Shown: positions 17,101-24,132 of the stretch, one piece after another
Position numbering within the stretch: position 1 is the first letter of the stretch
Layout of the letters: the number at the start of each line of letters is the position of its first letter
From: Bacteroidota bacterium
GTDB lineage: Bacteria; Bacteroidota; Bacteroidia; Bacteroidales; SZUA-534
DNA: 34,781 nucleotides
Reading direction: 5' to 3'
Assembly: GCA_020047835.1 (NCBI GenBank)
Contig: JAIFNJ010000255.1
Coordinates: forward strand, 1-34,781
Translations under genes and position numbers: made by a program
The notes under the pieces: generated by a model
The model's database searches: none
The model's input: only the letters and a program-made list of their open reading frames with translations
What the model was told of the DNA's origin: nothing

Positions 17101-17783
17101 AAAATATCACGGGCAAAAAGTAACAGAAAAAAAGCTGCTATAAGCAAAACAATGGAAATAACATTCTCTTTTTGAACAGAATTAATTAAAAAATCTTCCT
17201 TGAGGCTAAATAAATAGTCCCCTTCCTTATTCTTTACCATTGAATTTCCTGACTCTTCATCAACCAGTAAAGCAAAAGAATTGGAAATAGGAAACGAGTT
17301 GTGAAATTCATTCTTTAAAAACTCATTTTCAAACGGATAATCGGTTGCTACCTGAATTAAAGCAACACTTTTGGCATTGCTGGAGTTTTTAGTGCGCACT
17401 TCTGCTAATACATTGCCCATGCGTTGAAAAGGCTCATCTAACCAAAAGGTATCTTGAGGAACGGCCACCGAGTTATTGGTCCAATAAACCAACTGGTTTT
17501 CCTGATAAATATAAAGTATAATACCTTCATCTTTGAAGTAAAAATCAATGGTATGGCTATTGGCGTTAACCCATTCCGAAAAGGTTTCATCCTCAACTTT
17601 CGATAAAAGAGTATCCATTAATTGATCAGCAATCCATTCTTTTTGGTGCAATAAGTCAATTAATGTTCGGGTAGCTGATGTATTGTTATGCAAAACAACG
17701 TTGGGTTTATTCAAAACCCAACCTAATGCCAGCAAAGCAAAAAACAATATTAGATAGATATAATTCTTAAGCAGTTGGCGCAT
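14112..17783 (-). CDS. Very large membrane sensor histidine kinase (NtrY-like core)
   Basis: A 1223-residue orphan sensor kinase. It starts with a membrane helix at about 9-26 and a roughly 175-residue extracytoplasmic domain. A cluster of about eight helices (roughly 203-450) follows, then a second extracytoplasmic domain of nearly 280 residues, two helices near 735-790, a third sensing domain to about 930, and a last helix. The cytoplasmic part is a HAMP (ITEPLRLLQQRISKID...), a HisKA with REMAQQIAHEIKNPLTPMK (phospho-acceptor H1011), and a HATPase with N, G1 (DNGAGIAPEMANKLFQ) and G2 (GTGLGLAIVKNI) boxes. The H-box wording resembles NtrY/nitrogen-type kinases. All catalytic parts are intact. 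No response regulator is adjacent. Start: ATG at 17783, not the TTG two codons earlier. It follows rlmH by 7 nt, so co-transcription is likely. Confidence 0.92.
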   Translation of the reverse strand: MRQLLKNYIYLILFFALLALGWVLNKPNVVLHNNTSATRTLIDLLHQKEWIADQLMDTLLSKVEDETFSEWVNANSHTIDFYFKDEGIILYIYQENQLVYWTNNSVAVPQDTFWLDEPFQRMGNVLAEVRTKNSSNAKSVALIQVATDYPFENEFLKNEFHNSFPISNSFALLVDEESGNSMVKNKEGDYLFSLKEDFLINSVQKENVISIVLLIAAFFLLLFARDIFKNRKFSFLQFLLFSAFLIGVRVWLQWFRIPSFFDKLPLFQPEIFAYSGFFPSLGDLMISVTLLVSLIFIFYSKVNLKKIKEFPTATKYLISLSWIIFISVYLLLAQHIFKHLIVDSNFQYEAYDVLNLSVFSFIGYFVLIVLFVGFLLLFDKALYQIKSAIIHNSGYYFIAGLAFLGTIFLLFFYGREYLISIIFVAMVLIYWMVIRLKRQPGFGSMVILLALFAGYATYFIRKENFIKRIEESKVLAVNLAREQDPVAELVLSELIDKVKNDSVISRMLQSELFNFSDLSNYLQGEYFTGYLGRYSFQLTICNSKDSVLLNEPNQEWEYCFGFFKEMVNQSGTPTNIPGLYYLKSRNGGVNYFLSFQIDLKQGWDDVMLYLELTSKPNFEVLGYPELLLEKPLQLYKNYHNLNYAKYADNKLLVRSGSFPYAFERSIYRFNQTEFAFFQSEGFDHLLYNSDEKNTVIVSFPTIRFHHILISFTYIYFFLFVLTILLLIMGNRLTPIVNFTWSIKNKIVYSMIVILLISLVFVGGGTIFYTYRQFEKGQTDMLSEKLQSILVEIETKLAIYKSIDQIPPDYLNNLLVKFSNVIYTDINLYDLRGNLVATSRNEIFERQLTSTKMNAEAYRELVINKKARIVHKEDIGNLHYYSGYVPFISADGRLLAYLNLPYFSKESAFKQELLGVVVAVINIYALLIILSIVIAFYMSSRITEPLRLLQQRISKIDLRKENERIEYQGKDEIAELVYEYNRMLEELDNSTQMLAKSERESAWREMAQQIAHEIKNPLTPMKLNIQLLELSWKNNDSDFNDRFNRFAGNLIEQIDSLSSIASAFSQFAQMPKARSEKVNLNERILQSAHLFKECSFAQVTCNFNEEEAIYVNADNERMLQVFNNLIKNAIQSIPKNEQGQISIQLITSEQSVVVEIKDNGAGIAPEMANKLFQPNFTTKSSGTGLGLAIVKNIVEEFGGAIWFQSELNKGTSFFVSLPLFIDEI

Positions 17784-17790
17784 AGTCAAT

Positions 17791-18264
17791 TTATTGATGA
17801 TGGTAAGGTTCTCCCTTTAAGATGGTATGAGCCCGATAAAATTGTTCAACAAAAATCAAGCGTATTAATTGATGTGAAAAGGTCATTTTTGAAAAGGATA
17901 TTTTATGATGGGCTCTTTGATAAACCGCTTCTGAAAATCCGTATGGCCCCCCAATTACAAAAACAATTCGTTTTTGACCTGAAATTAGCATGGTGTTGAA
18001 CCATTGAGCAAAAGAAACCGAAGAATGTTGAGTTCCATTCTCATCTAACAACACCAAAATATCGCCCGGCTGAATCTTTTTCAAAATAAGTTCGCCTTCT
18101 TTTTCTTTTTGGGTGGTTTCGCTTAAACTACGGGTATTTTTTAAGTCAGCTATTACTTCCAAATCAAAAGCCATATACCTGTTTATGCGTGCTGCATAGT
18201 TTTTAAATCCTTCGTTAAGGTATGCATCATCGGTTTTTCCTATTACCAGCAATATAGCTTTCAT
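17791..18264 (-). CDS. rlmH: 23S rRNA (pseudouridine-1915-N3) methyltransferase RlmH
   Basis: SPOUT-class methyltransferase that methylates pseudouridine 1915 in helix 69 of 23S rRNA, on assembled 70S ribosomes. The 157-residue product has the family's length and hallmarks: the AdoMet-binding trefoil knot segments ILVLLDENGTQ, VFVIGGPYGFSE and KISFSKMTFSHQLIRLIFVEQFYRA, and the C-terminal GEPYHHQ (normally YHH/Y-x-x). It lies upstream of the giant sensor kinase on the same strand. A minus-strand TATAATTTG near 18284-18292 is close to, but not a match of, the -7 consensus. Confidence 0.95.
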   Translation of the reverse strand: MKAILLVIGKTDDAYLNEGFKNYAARINRYMAFDLEVIADLKNTRSLSETTQKEKEGELILKKIQPGDILVLLDENGTQHSSVSFAQWFNTMLISGQKRIVFVIGGPYGFSEAVYQRAHHKISFSKMTFSHQLIRLIFVEQFYRAHTILKGEPYHHQ

Positions 18265-18330
18265 TGATCAGTTGTTAGTGCTAGACTTCAAATTATAGAA
18301 CTATTGAAAACATTTGATTGCAGTCTAATT

Positions 18331-18359
18331 TTGTTCCTACTTAAAACTCACTAAATTTG
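18331..18359 (+). promoter_or_regulatory. Promoter of the DUF4783-nadC-yihY-rlpA run
   Basis: TTG at 18331-18333, an 18-nt spacer, and TAAATTTG at 18352-18359, the same geometry as the tRNA-Glu promoter. It lies 32 nt before the DUF4783 start codon. Confidence 0.75.
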
Positions 18360-18391
18360 CAATAATTCAAGTAAAAGCGGAAATTAACTAA

Positions 18392-18814
18392 ATGTTTTCA
18401 AACAAAAAAAAACTTTTTTATAGTGCCCTGTTACTCCTGCTATTTAATGTTTCACTGATAGCACAGGAAGAACCGGACCAAAAGCAGTCGTTTGATTCCA
18501 TTAACCAACTGGTTACTAATGCTATGATAAGCATAAATGCCCATTTGCTTTCAAAAACATTTCACGATAAAATTGATTTAACGCTTTCTGATAATCAAGG
18601 GATTTACAGTAATTCACAAGCCCAATACATTATTTCAAGCTTTTTTAAAAAATATCCCATCCTCTCCTATCAAATTGTTAGTCAAAATAATACATTTAAC
18701 AGCAATTTTGTGGTAGGTATTATGCATACAGCAGATCAAAAATTTAAAGTTTGCTATCTTATCAAACAAGAAAATAATACACCCAAAATTTATCAATTTA
18801 GAATTGAAAAATGA
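18392..18814 (+). CDS. DUF4783 exported protein
   Basis: A 140-residue protein with a signal peptide (basic start, hydrophobic LLLLLFNVSLIAQ, probable cleavage after about residue 24). The mature part (FDSINQLVTNAMISINAHLLSKTFHDKIDLTLSDNQGIYSNSQAQYI, then FVVGIMHTADQKFKVCYLIKQ) matches DUF4783, a Bacteroidota family with an NTF2/SnoaL-like fold and no known activity. Its stop overlaps the nadC start by four bases (ATGA), so the two are translationally coupled; pairing with nadC is the common arrangement in the phylum as I recall it, but gives no functional clue. Confidence 0.85.
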   Translation: MFSNKKKLFYSALLLLLFNVSLIAQEEPDQKQSFDSINQLVTNAMISINAHLLSKTFHDKIDLTLSDNQGIYSNSQAQYIISSFFKKYPILSYQIVSQNNTFNSNFVVGIMHTADQKFKVCYLIKQENNTPKIYQFRIEK

Positions 18815-19659
18815 TAGAACACTCTGAATATATACAGGAATTTATTAAAAATGCTTTAAGAGAAGATGTTGGAGATGGCGATCACACCTCGCTAAGTTGC
18901 ATTCCCGCTAATCAAACCGGAAAAGCCAAACTGCTGGTGAAGCAAGAAGGAATTATTGCCGGAGTTGAAGTGGCTAAAATGGTATTTCAGCTATTTGACC
19001 CGGAACTCACCATAAAGCAGTTTATTGCCGATGGAACCTGGGTCAAACCCGGCGATGTGGTTTTTGAAGTCAGTGGTAAGGAACTTTCTATATTGCAAAC
19101 GGAGCGATTGGTATTGAATTTTATGCAACGCATGAGCGGTATTGCCACTCAAACTCAAGAATATGTAAAACTATTAGACGGTTTGAAAACAAAAATTTTG
19201 GATACCCGCAAAACAACACCCGGCATGAGAATTTTTGAGAAAATGGCTGTTAAAATGGGCGGTGGCGAAAACCACCGGATGGGCCTTTACGACATGGTAA
19301 TGATTAAAGACAATCATATTGATTTTGCTGGTGGTATAAGACCCGCCATAGAACGCGTTCAAAAATATTTATCACTTAAAGGGAAAGACCTGAAAATTGA
19401 AGTAGAAGCCCGAAGTTTTGACGAAATAAGACAAATAATGGAGGTTGGAGGAGTTCACCGCATTATGATTGATAATTTCTCAGTATCCGATACCCTGAAA
19501 GCAGTGAACCTGATTGGTGGTAATTATGAAATAGAATCATCGGGTGGAATTACCAAAGAAACACTGCGCAATTATGCTTTATGCGGAGTTGATTATATTT
19601 CAGTAGGGGCATTGACGCATCAAATTAAAAGTCTGGACTTAAGTTTAAAGGCACTATAA
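18811..19659 (+). CDS. nadC: Nicotinate-nucleotide pyrophosphorylase (carboxylating)
   Basis: Quinolinate phosphoribosyltransferase: quinolinate plus PRPP gives nicotinate mononucleotide, CO2 and pyrophosphate, in de novo NAD synthesis. The 282-residue product is complete: N-terminal REDVGDGDHTSLSCIP, then LQTERLVLNFMQRMSGIATQT, the substrate-binding LDTRKTTPGMR, GGGENHRMGLYDMVMIKDNHI, IEVEARSFDEI and the barrel end ESSGGITKETLRNYALCGVDYISVGALTH. All Arg/Lys/His residues that contact quinolinate and PRPP in the family are in place. nadA and nadB are not in the window. Confidence 0.96.
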   Translation: MIEHSEYIQEFIKNALREDVGDGDHTSLSCIPANQTGKAKLLVKQEGIIAGVEVAKMVFQLFDPELTIKQFIADGTWVKPGDVVFEVSGKELSILQTERLVLNFMQRMSGIATQTQEYVKLLDGLKTKILDTRKTTPGMRIFEKMAVKMGGGENHRMGLYDMVMIKDNHIDFAGGIRPAIERVQKYLSLKGKDLKIEVEARSFDEIRQIMEVGGVHRIMIDNFSVSDTLKAVNLIGGNYEIESSGGITKETLRNYALCGVDYISVGALTHQIKSLDLSLKAL

Positions 19660-19666
19660 TAATTCC

Positions 19667-20668
19667 ATGGGTAAAATTACGATTCCTAATTGGGTAAAAC
19701 TAAGAATAAGAATACTTAAGATTCTTGCCAAGCGAATTATTTTTCCTGGTTTCGGAAAAGTTCCCCTATATAATGTTGGAGTTTTTTATGTAAATGGCAT
19801 AGCTAATGGCGCCATTGGAGTTAGGGCTTCTGGCATTTCTTTTAGTTTCTTTATGGCATTATTCCCCAGCATCATTTTTATTTTTACCTTAATTCCTTAC
19901 ATTCCTATTCCCAATTTTCAAATGGAACTAATTGGTTTGCTTGAAAAATTTTTGCCTTCAGATACCTACCGGGTTGTGGAAAATACTATTCTGGATATTA
20001 CTACCAATAAAAGAGGGAGCCTGCTATCATTTGGTTTTTTGGCTGCTTTGTTTTTTAGCACCAACGGTATTTCGGCCATGATTGCTGCTTTTAATGCTTC
20101 AGCCAACTCGTTCGAAAACCGCAAATGGATAAGCATGCAATTAATAGCAATTATGCTGGTTATAATCATTTTTGTGCTTACCACCATAGCTACCGGATTA
20201 ATAATATTTGGTCAAACAATTTTAACATATCTGGTAAAACATGGCATCATTCAAACAGGTTTTTCACAAGTCGTTTTCATTCTCACCCAATGGTTAATTA
20301 TATTGGCTTTAATTTTATTAAGTCTTTCATTTTTATATCATTATGCACCATCGAAGCGAACCTCATCGCGATTTTTTTCACCCGGAGCCATTATGGCCAC
20401 CGTTCTAATTATACTTACTTCACTGGTATTTTCCTTTTATTTAGGCCGGTTTGGACAATACAACAAATTATATGGTTCTATTGGAACTTTAATTGCATTG
20501 CTTATATGGCTAAACATTAACGCCTATATTTTACTCATCGGATTTGAATTAAATGTTAGCATTCACAATGCACATGTAGAATCAAGAAATAAACTGGAAC
20601 TTTCGGATAATAGCAAAGACTATGAGCGCTATTATCCAAAAAAAGATGAATTATTAAAAGAGCTGTAA
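19667..20668 (+). CDS. YihY/BrkB family inner-membrane protein
   Basis: A 333-residue polytopic protein of the YihY family (formerly misannotated RNase BN). It has a cytoplasmic basic N-terminus and six hydrophobic segments; the family pattern GIANGAIGVRASGISFSFFMALFPSIIF, then a segment with GFLAALFFSTNGISAMIAAFN, and the C-terminal YNKLYGSIGTLIALLIWLNINAYILLIGFELN are intact. Function of the family is not settled. It follows nadC by 7 nt and precedes the RlpA gene by 15 nt. Confidence 0.92.
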   Translation: MGKITIPNWVKLRIRILKILAKRIIFPGFGKVPLYNVGVFYVNGIANGAIGVRASGISFSFFMALFPSIIFIFTLIPYIPIPNFQMELIGLLEKFLPSDTYRVVENTILDITTNKRGSLLSFGFLAALFFSTNGISAMIAAFNASANSFENRKWISMQLIAIMLVIIIFVLTTIATGLIIFGQTILTYLVKHGIIQTGFSQVVFILTQWLIILALILLSLSFLYHYAPSKRTSSRFFSPGAIMATVLIILTSLVFSFYLGRFGQYNKLYGSIGTLIALLIWLNINAYILLIGFELNVSIHNAHVESRNKLELSDNSKDYERYYPKKDELLKEL

Positions 20669-20683
20669 TCAGAATAATAATAA

Positions 20684-21424
20684 ATGAAAACAAAACTGGT
20701 CATTCTTCTAATCCTGGTATCATGCCTTGCAGCTTCTGCTCAAATTATAGAGAAAGGGGTGGCATCCTTTTATGATGATAAATTTAATGGACGGATTACT
20801 GCCAGTGGGGAAATATTTGATCAATCAAAACTTACAGCAGCACACCGAACATTTCCTTTTGGAACGCTCATTAAAGTTACCAATACTGACAATAACAAAA
20901 CGGTGGAATTAACCATCAACGACCGGGGACCTTATGTTAAGGATCGAATTATTGATGTTTCGAAAAAAGCAGCACAAGAATTAGGGTTTACTGCAAAAGG
21001 GACTGCCAAAGTTAAAATTGAGGTAGTAAAGTTAGGAGCTAACGCCATTATTGACAGCAAAAACTCACCGGCTTCAAAATCGAATACGGAAAAAGCAACA
21101 CCCGTAAGTCAAGAAAAACCAAAAGCTACAAATTCAACCTTGGCCGATGAAGCATTGGAATATTACAAATTGGAATCGGAGATAATTGAACCCAAAGGAT
21201 TTGGGATTCAGGTGGCCAGCTATCAGGAAGCTGCCAATTTAATAAAACGATGTAGCGAAATAAGAAGCAAGACTAACAAAGATGTGATTGTACAAGTGGC
21301 TGATAGCCAAGGAAAAAAAGTGTATCGTATTATCATCGGCACGTTTGCCACCCACGAATTGGCCGAAGAATACTTTAAAAAGCAGGGCAATCAGTTTCCG
21401 GGCAGTTTTGTGTTTGGATTTTAA
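20684..21424 (+). CDS. rlpA: RlpA-like lytic transglycosylase with SPOR domain
   Basis: Periplasmic/septal peptidoglycan enzyme: RlpA cleaves glycan strands lacking stem peptides and is targeted by SPOR. The 246 residues comprise a signal peptide (about 1-19, cleavage after ASAQ), a double-psi beta-barrel at about 23-108 (GVASFYDDKFNGRITASGE, AAHRTFPFGT with the catalytic-type His, NDRGPYVKDRIIDVS with the catalytic-type Asp), a Ser/Lys/Pro-rich linker, and a C-terminal SPOR domain (about 165-246: GFGIQVASYQEAANLI and YRIIIGTFATHELAEEYFKK). There is no lipobox Cys near the cleavage site, so it may be soluble rather than a lipoprotein. It is the last gene of the DUF4783-nadC-yihY run. Confidence 0.92.
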   Translation: MKTKLVILLILVSCLAASAQIIEKGVASFYDDKFNGRITASGEIFDQSKLTAAHRTFPFGTLIKVTNTDNNKTVELTINDRGPYVKDRIIDVSKKAAQELGFTAKGTAKVKIEVVKLGANAIIDSKNSPASKSNTEKATPVSQEKPKATNSTLADEALEYYKLESEIIEPKGFGIQVASYQEAANLIKRCSEIRSKTNKDVIVQVADSQGKKVYRIIIGTFATHELAEEYFKKQGNQFPGSFVFGF

Positions 21425-21430
21425 AGTTTG

Positions 21431-21445
21431 AACTAGCTGCTAGTT
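21431..21445. terminator. Weak hairpin after rlpA
   Basis: AACTAG, a 3-nt loop and CTAGTT form a perfect small hairpin 7 nt after the rlpA stop. The T tract is poor, so terminator function is only possible. The rest of 21446-21571 shows nothing else convincing. Confidence 0.35.
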
Positions 21446-21571
21446 GTTGATTAATAACTCTATAATTGTGTTGTATTTAATCGGTCTTTTGATTTGCAAT
21501 TCGCAATCTCAAACGCAAAATTCAGAATTTGTTCAACTTCCATCTTCTATCTTTTTGCACAATAATTATTT

Positions 21572-21579
21572 TACCTTTG
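21572..21579 (+). promoter_or_regulatory. Candidate -7 promoter element for coaD
   Basis: TACCTTTG matches TAnnTTTG and lies 31 nt before the coaD ATG. The nearest TTG (21555-21557) leaves only a 14-nt spacer, shorter than the 18 nt seen for the strongest promoters here. Confidence 0.5.
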
Positions 21580-21609
21580 TGCATTGCAAACTGTTTATAA
21601 ATAGTGGAT

Positions 21610-22107
21610 ATGAAAATTGCAGTTTTTGCCGGATCATTCGATCCATTTACAAAAGGACACGAATCAGTGGTAGTAAGGGCATTGCCTTTGTTCGACAAGA
21701 TAATTATTGCTATAGGACATAATTCAACCAAAATGGAGTTTCTTAATTTGGAAGAGCGGTTGGAGCTTATTAACAATGTTTTTATAAATGAACCACGGGT
21801 GGTTGTTGATTCTTATCAAGGGTTAACTGTTGATTATTGCAAGGAAGTAAATGCCAGCTTTATGTTAAGGGGCATCCGCACTGCAGCCGATTTTGAATAC
21901 GAAAGAGGGGTAGCACAAATGAATAAATTAATGTTACCCGAAGTAGAATCATTTTTTTTATTAACTACGCCCGAACTTACTCCGGTAAATAGTACTATAG
22001 TGCGTGATATTTTGCGGTTTGGGGGCGATGTAAGTCAGTTTCTGCCTGAATCAGCCAATATCTATTCCATACTTGAAAAGAGGAAAGACAATAAGGAAAA
22101 TTTATGA
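21610..22107 (+). CDS. coaD: Phosphopantetheine adenylyltransferase
   Basis: Penultimate step of coenzyme A synthesis: 4'-phosphopantetheine plus ATP gives dephospho-CoA and pyrophosphate. The 165-residue product has the nucleotidyltransferase signature FAGSFDPFTKGHESVVVRA (TxGH motif at about 17-20), LRGIRTAADFEYERGVAQMN, and the C-terminal NSTIVRDILRFGGDVSQFLP (ISS-T-x-R type ATP-binding motif). The ATG at 21610 matches homologues; the GTG two codons earlier is unnecessary. Its stop overlaps the next ATG (ATGA), coupling it to the thioredoxin-fold gene. Confidence 0.95.
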   Translation: MKIAVFAGSFDPFTKGHESVVVRALPLFDKIIIAIGHNSTKMEFLNLEERLELINNVFINEPRVVVDSYQGLTVDYCKEVNASFMLRGIRTAADFEYERGVAQMNKLMLPEVESFFLLTTPELTPVNSTIVRDILRFGGDVSQFLPESANIYSILEKRKDNKENL

Positions 22108-23528
22108 TTCGACTCGTTTTTTTTATTGGTTTTGTTTTCTCATTTTTAAATATAGCATTGGCTCAAAAGGCAATTACTAAATTATCAGGAGTCAATAAAA
22201 CATATATTGGGCAGACTCTTAAGGTTCTAACCTACTCTGACTTAATTTCTAACAACCTTATAGTTTTAGATTCTGCCATTGTTGACCAACAAGGTTTCTT
22301 TGAATTCCAAATTCCATTGGAACAAACGGTATTTGCCTCATTACCTTTGGGTATTTTTCTATCGGTTATATATTTGGAACCGCGATCGGATTATGAAGTG
22401 GTACTTCCCGATTTTCAGCCAAAATCGCAAGTGGATTTTTTAAATCCTTTTTTTAAACCGGTTGAAATTTACCTGGGCTTAAAAAATGCCGACACGCTCG
22501 ATTTAAATTTTCAGTTAGCTAATTTCAATGAAACGTATCATAACTATCTGGATAATAACTATTATTATATTGTCAAAAATCCGTTAAAGGCTAATATTGA
22601 TTCGGTAATTGAAACTATGGAACAGCCTTTTATTTCGGTCAATAATACATATTTCTATAATTACCGTAAATATAGTTATGGATGGTTAAAATATATTACC
22701 ATTTTGCGCGACAGCCGATACTTAATAAGGGAGTATTTCAACAACCAACCCATTCAATATACAAATAGTGCATACATGGATTTATTTAATCAGGTTTTTG
22801 CCAACTATCTTTCTTTTTATTCAAATACCAGCGAGGGTCAGCGTGTTTTTTCTGATATAGCCTATGCGAAAAGTCCTACTTATGCTTATCAAACATTTGA
22901 AAACAACATGGTTTTGATGAATGATACTTTGCAAGAAATGGTCTTACTTAAGGGGTTACACGATGCCTTTTATTCCAACGATTTTCCTGTCCAAAGTATG
23001 ATAATTACCTTAGATTCAATGATATGTTGTGCAAAAGTATCCTATCATAAAGAAATAGCTGCCAATATCAAAAAAAAGGTATTGCAGGGTAAATCAGGAT
23101 TTCAAGCACCACAATTTCAACTATTTAACTCCAAAGGGATTATGCGGAAGAATAGCGACTACCTAACACATTATGTTTACTTAAACTTTATATCTATCGA
23201 TAGTTATACCTGCCGTGAAGAATTGGAACTTTTAAAAGCTTTGTACGAAAAGCACAAATCTGATTTTAAGGTAGTAAGCATCTCTATTGATGAAAATATT
23301 ACGGAGGTGCAAAAGTATTTTAATGAACATGGATATGTTTGGGACTTATTGAGTTTTACGAACCAAAAGGAACTTATTGATTTATATAAAGTAAAAGCAT
23401 TTCCTTCCTTTTATTTAATTAATCCGGAAGGTAATTTGGTATTGTCTCCGGCCAATTCGCCAAGCGAAAATTTTGAATGGTATTTCTTTAAACTGATGCA
23501 GTCGAATAAAAGGAGTCAGAACCGATAA
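22104..23528 (+). CDS. Exported thioredoxin-fold (TlpA/redoxin-like) protein lacking CxxC
   Basis: A 474-residue exported protein with a signal peptide (about 1-20). Residues about 25-110 look like the beta-rich N-terminal domain of Bacteroidota TlpA-like proteins (DUF4369 type), followed by a largely helical, Tyr/Asn-rich middle. The C-terminal 140 residues are a thioredoxin fold: YLNFISIDSYTCREELELLKALYEKH, DFKVVSISID, VWDLLSF, and a cis-Pro region KVKAFPSFYLINPEGN. At the place of the CxxC there is SYTCREE, with a single Cys (C370) and no first Cys. It is translationally coupled to coaD and its 3' end overlaps the convergent Nudix gene by 41 nt. Function unknown; disulfide reduction of the usual two-Cys type looks impossible. 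Confidence 0.85.
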   Translation: MIRLVFFIGFVFSFLNIALAQKAITKLSGVNKTYIGQTLKVLTYSDLISNNLIVLDSAIVDQQGFFEFQIPLEQTVFASLPLGIFLSVIYLEPRSDYEVVLPDFQPKSQVDFLNPFFKPVEIYLGLKNADTLDLNFQLANFNETYHNYLDNNYYYIVKNPLKANIDSVIETMEQPFISVNNTYFYNYRKYSYGWLKYITILRDSRYLIREYFNNQPIQYTNSAYMDLFNQVFANYLSFYSNTSEGQRVFSDIAYAKSPTYAYQTFENNMVLMNDTLQEMVLLKGLHDAFYSNDFPVQSMIITLDSMICCAKVSYHKEIAANIKKKVLQGKSGFQAPQFQLFNSKGIMRKNSDYLTHYVYLNFISIDSYTCREELELLKALYEKHKSDFKVVSISIDENITEVQKYFNEHGYVWDLLSFTNQKELIDLYKVKAFPSFYLINPEGNLVLSPANSPSENFEWYFFKLMQSNKRSQNR

Positions 23529-24132
23529 AATTTTCTAATAAACTGGATATTGAAGGATATGAATTTGGTAAGTATTTGGGGATATCTTTAATAGGAATCC
23601 AAATTGCCTCCATAATTCCCTCATTTATCTGAGGTTTCGTTTTTTCGTTGCCACTGTAATTCATTAAATACCAGGCAGATGGTTTAAGTATGGTTAAATC
23701 ATTCAGGTAATATACATGATAGGTTTTTTCTATTTTTGATACTATTGTTTGTCCATTAATTCCACATTCTTCGGTTACCTCACGCAAAGCGGCCTGCTTG
23801 GTTTTTTCTCCTTTTTCAATGTGTCCTTTTGGCAAATCCCACAAACCTTTTCTCTTTATAACTAGTAATTCATTTTTTTGATTAAGCACTAATCCACCAG
23901 CTGCTTTGCGAATTGTGAATTGCTTTTTAAAGATTTTCCAACTTGTTTCCAGATCGTCACATTCAAAAACTATGATTTTCTCTTCATTATTAGACAATAA
24001 TTCAACAGATAGTTGTTGAATAACCGATGCTTTTAAATTACTATACAAAGAATTGTATAAGAAATTAGCTTGGTTTTTTTTAACTAAATAAACCTTGTTG
24101 CGGTTGAAAAAAACTTTATATTTTTGTGGCAT
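23488..24132 (-). CDS. Nudix hydrolase
   Basis: A 214-residue protein with an intact Nudix box, GHIEKGEKTKQAALREVTEE followed by CGI (G-x5-E-x7-R-E-U-x-E-E-x-G-U), which hydrolyses a nucleoside diphosphate linked to some other moiety; the substrate cannot be read from the sequence. The roughly 80 N-terminal residues (MPQKYKVFFNRNKVYL...) form a separate small domain before KAAGGLVLNQKNELLVIKRKGLWDLPKGH. I start it at ATG 24132 because the upstream extension would be antisense to pyrE and is not protein-like for this family. Its start codon shares the palindrome CATG with that of pyrE on the other strand. Its 3' end overlaps the thioredoxin-fold gene by 41 nt. Confidence 0.9.
   Translation of the reverse strand: MPQKYKVFFNRNKVYLVKKNQANFLYNSLYSNLKASVIQQLSVELLSNNEEKIIVFECDDLETSWKIFKKQFTIRKAAGGLVLNQKNELLVIKRKGLWDLPKGHIEKGEKTKQAALREVTEECGINGQTIVSKIEKTYHVYYLNDLTILKPSAWYLMNYSGNEKTKPQINEGIMEAIWIPIKDIPKYLPNSYPSISSLLENFIGSDSFYSTASV
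24098..24126 (+). promoter_or_regulatory. Promoter of pyrE, inside the Nudix coding region
   Basis: TTG at 24098-24100, an 18-nt spacer, and TATTTTTG at 24119-24126: ideal geometry. The pyrE ATG begins only 4 nt after the -7 element, so transcription would start at or next to the start codon, giving a leaderless or nearly leaderless mRNA. Confidence 0.7.

Noticed and set aside
20125..20520. A 131-codon open frame on the plus strand inside the yihY gene
   Set aside because: It is in a shifted frame of a well-recognised membrane protein gene, is rich in His/Asn/Tyr as shadows of such genes are, and has no promoter or start context.
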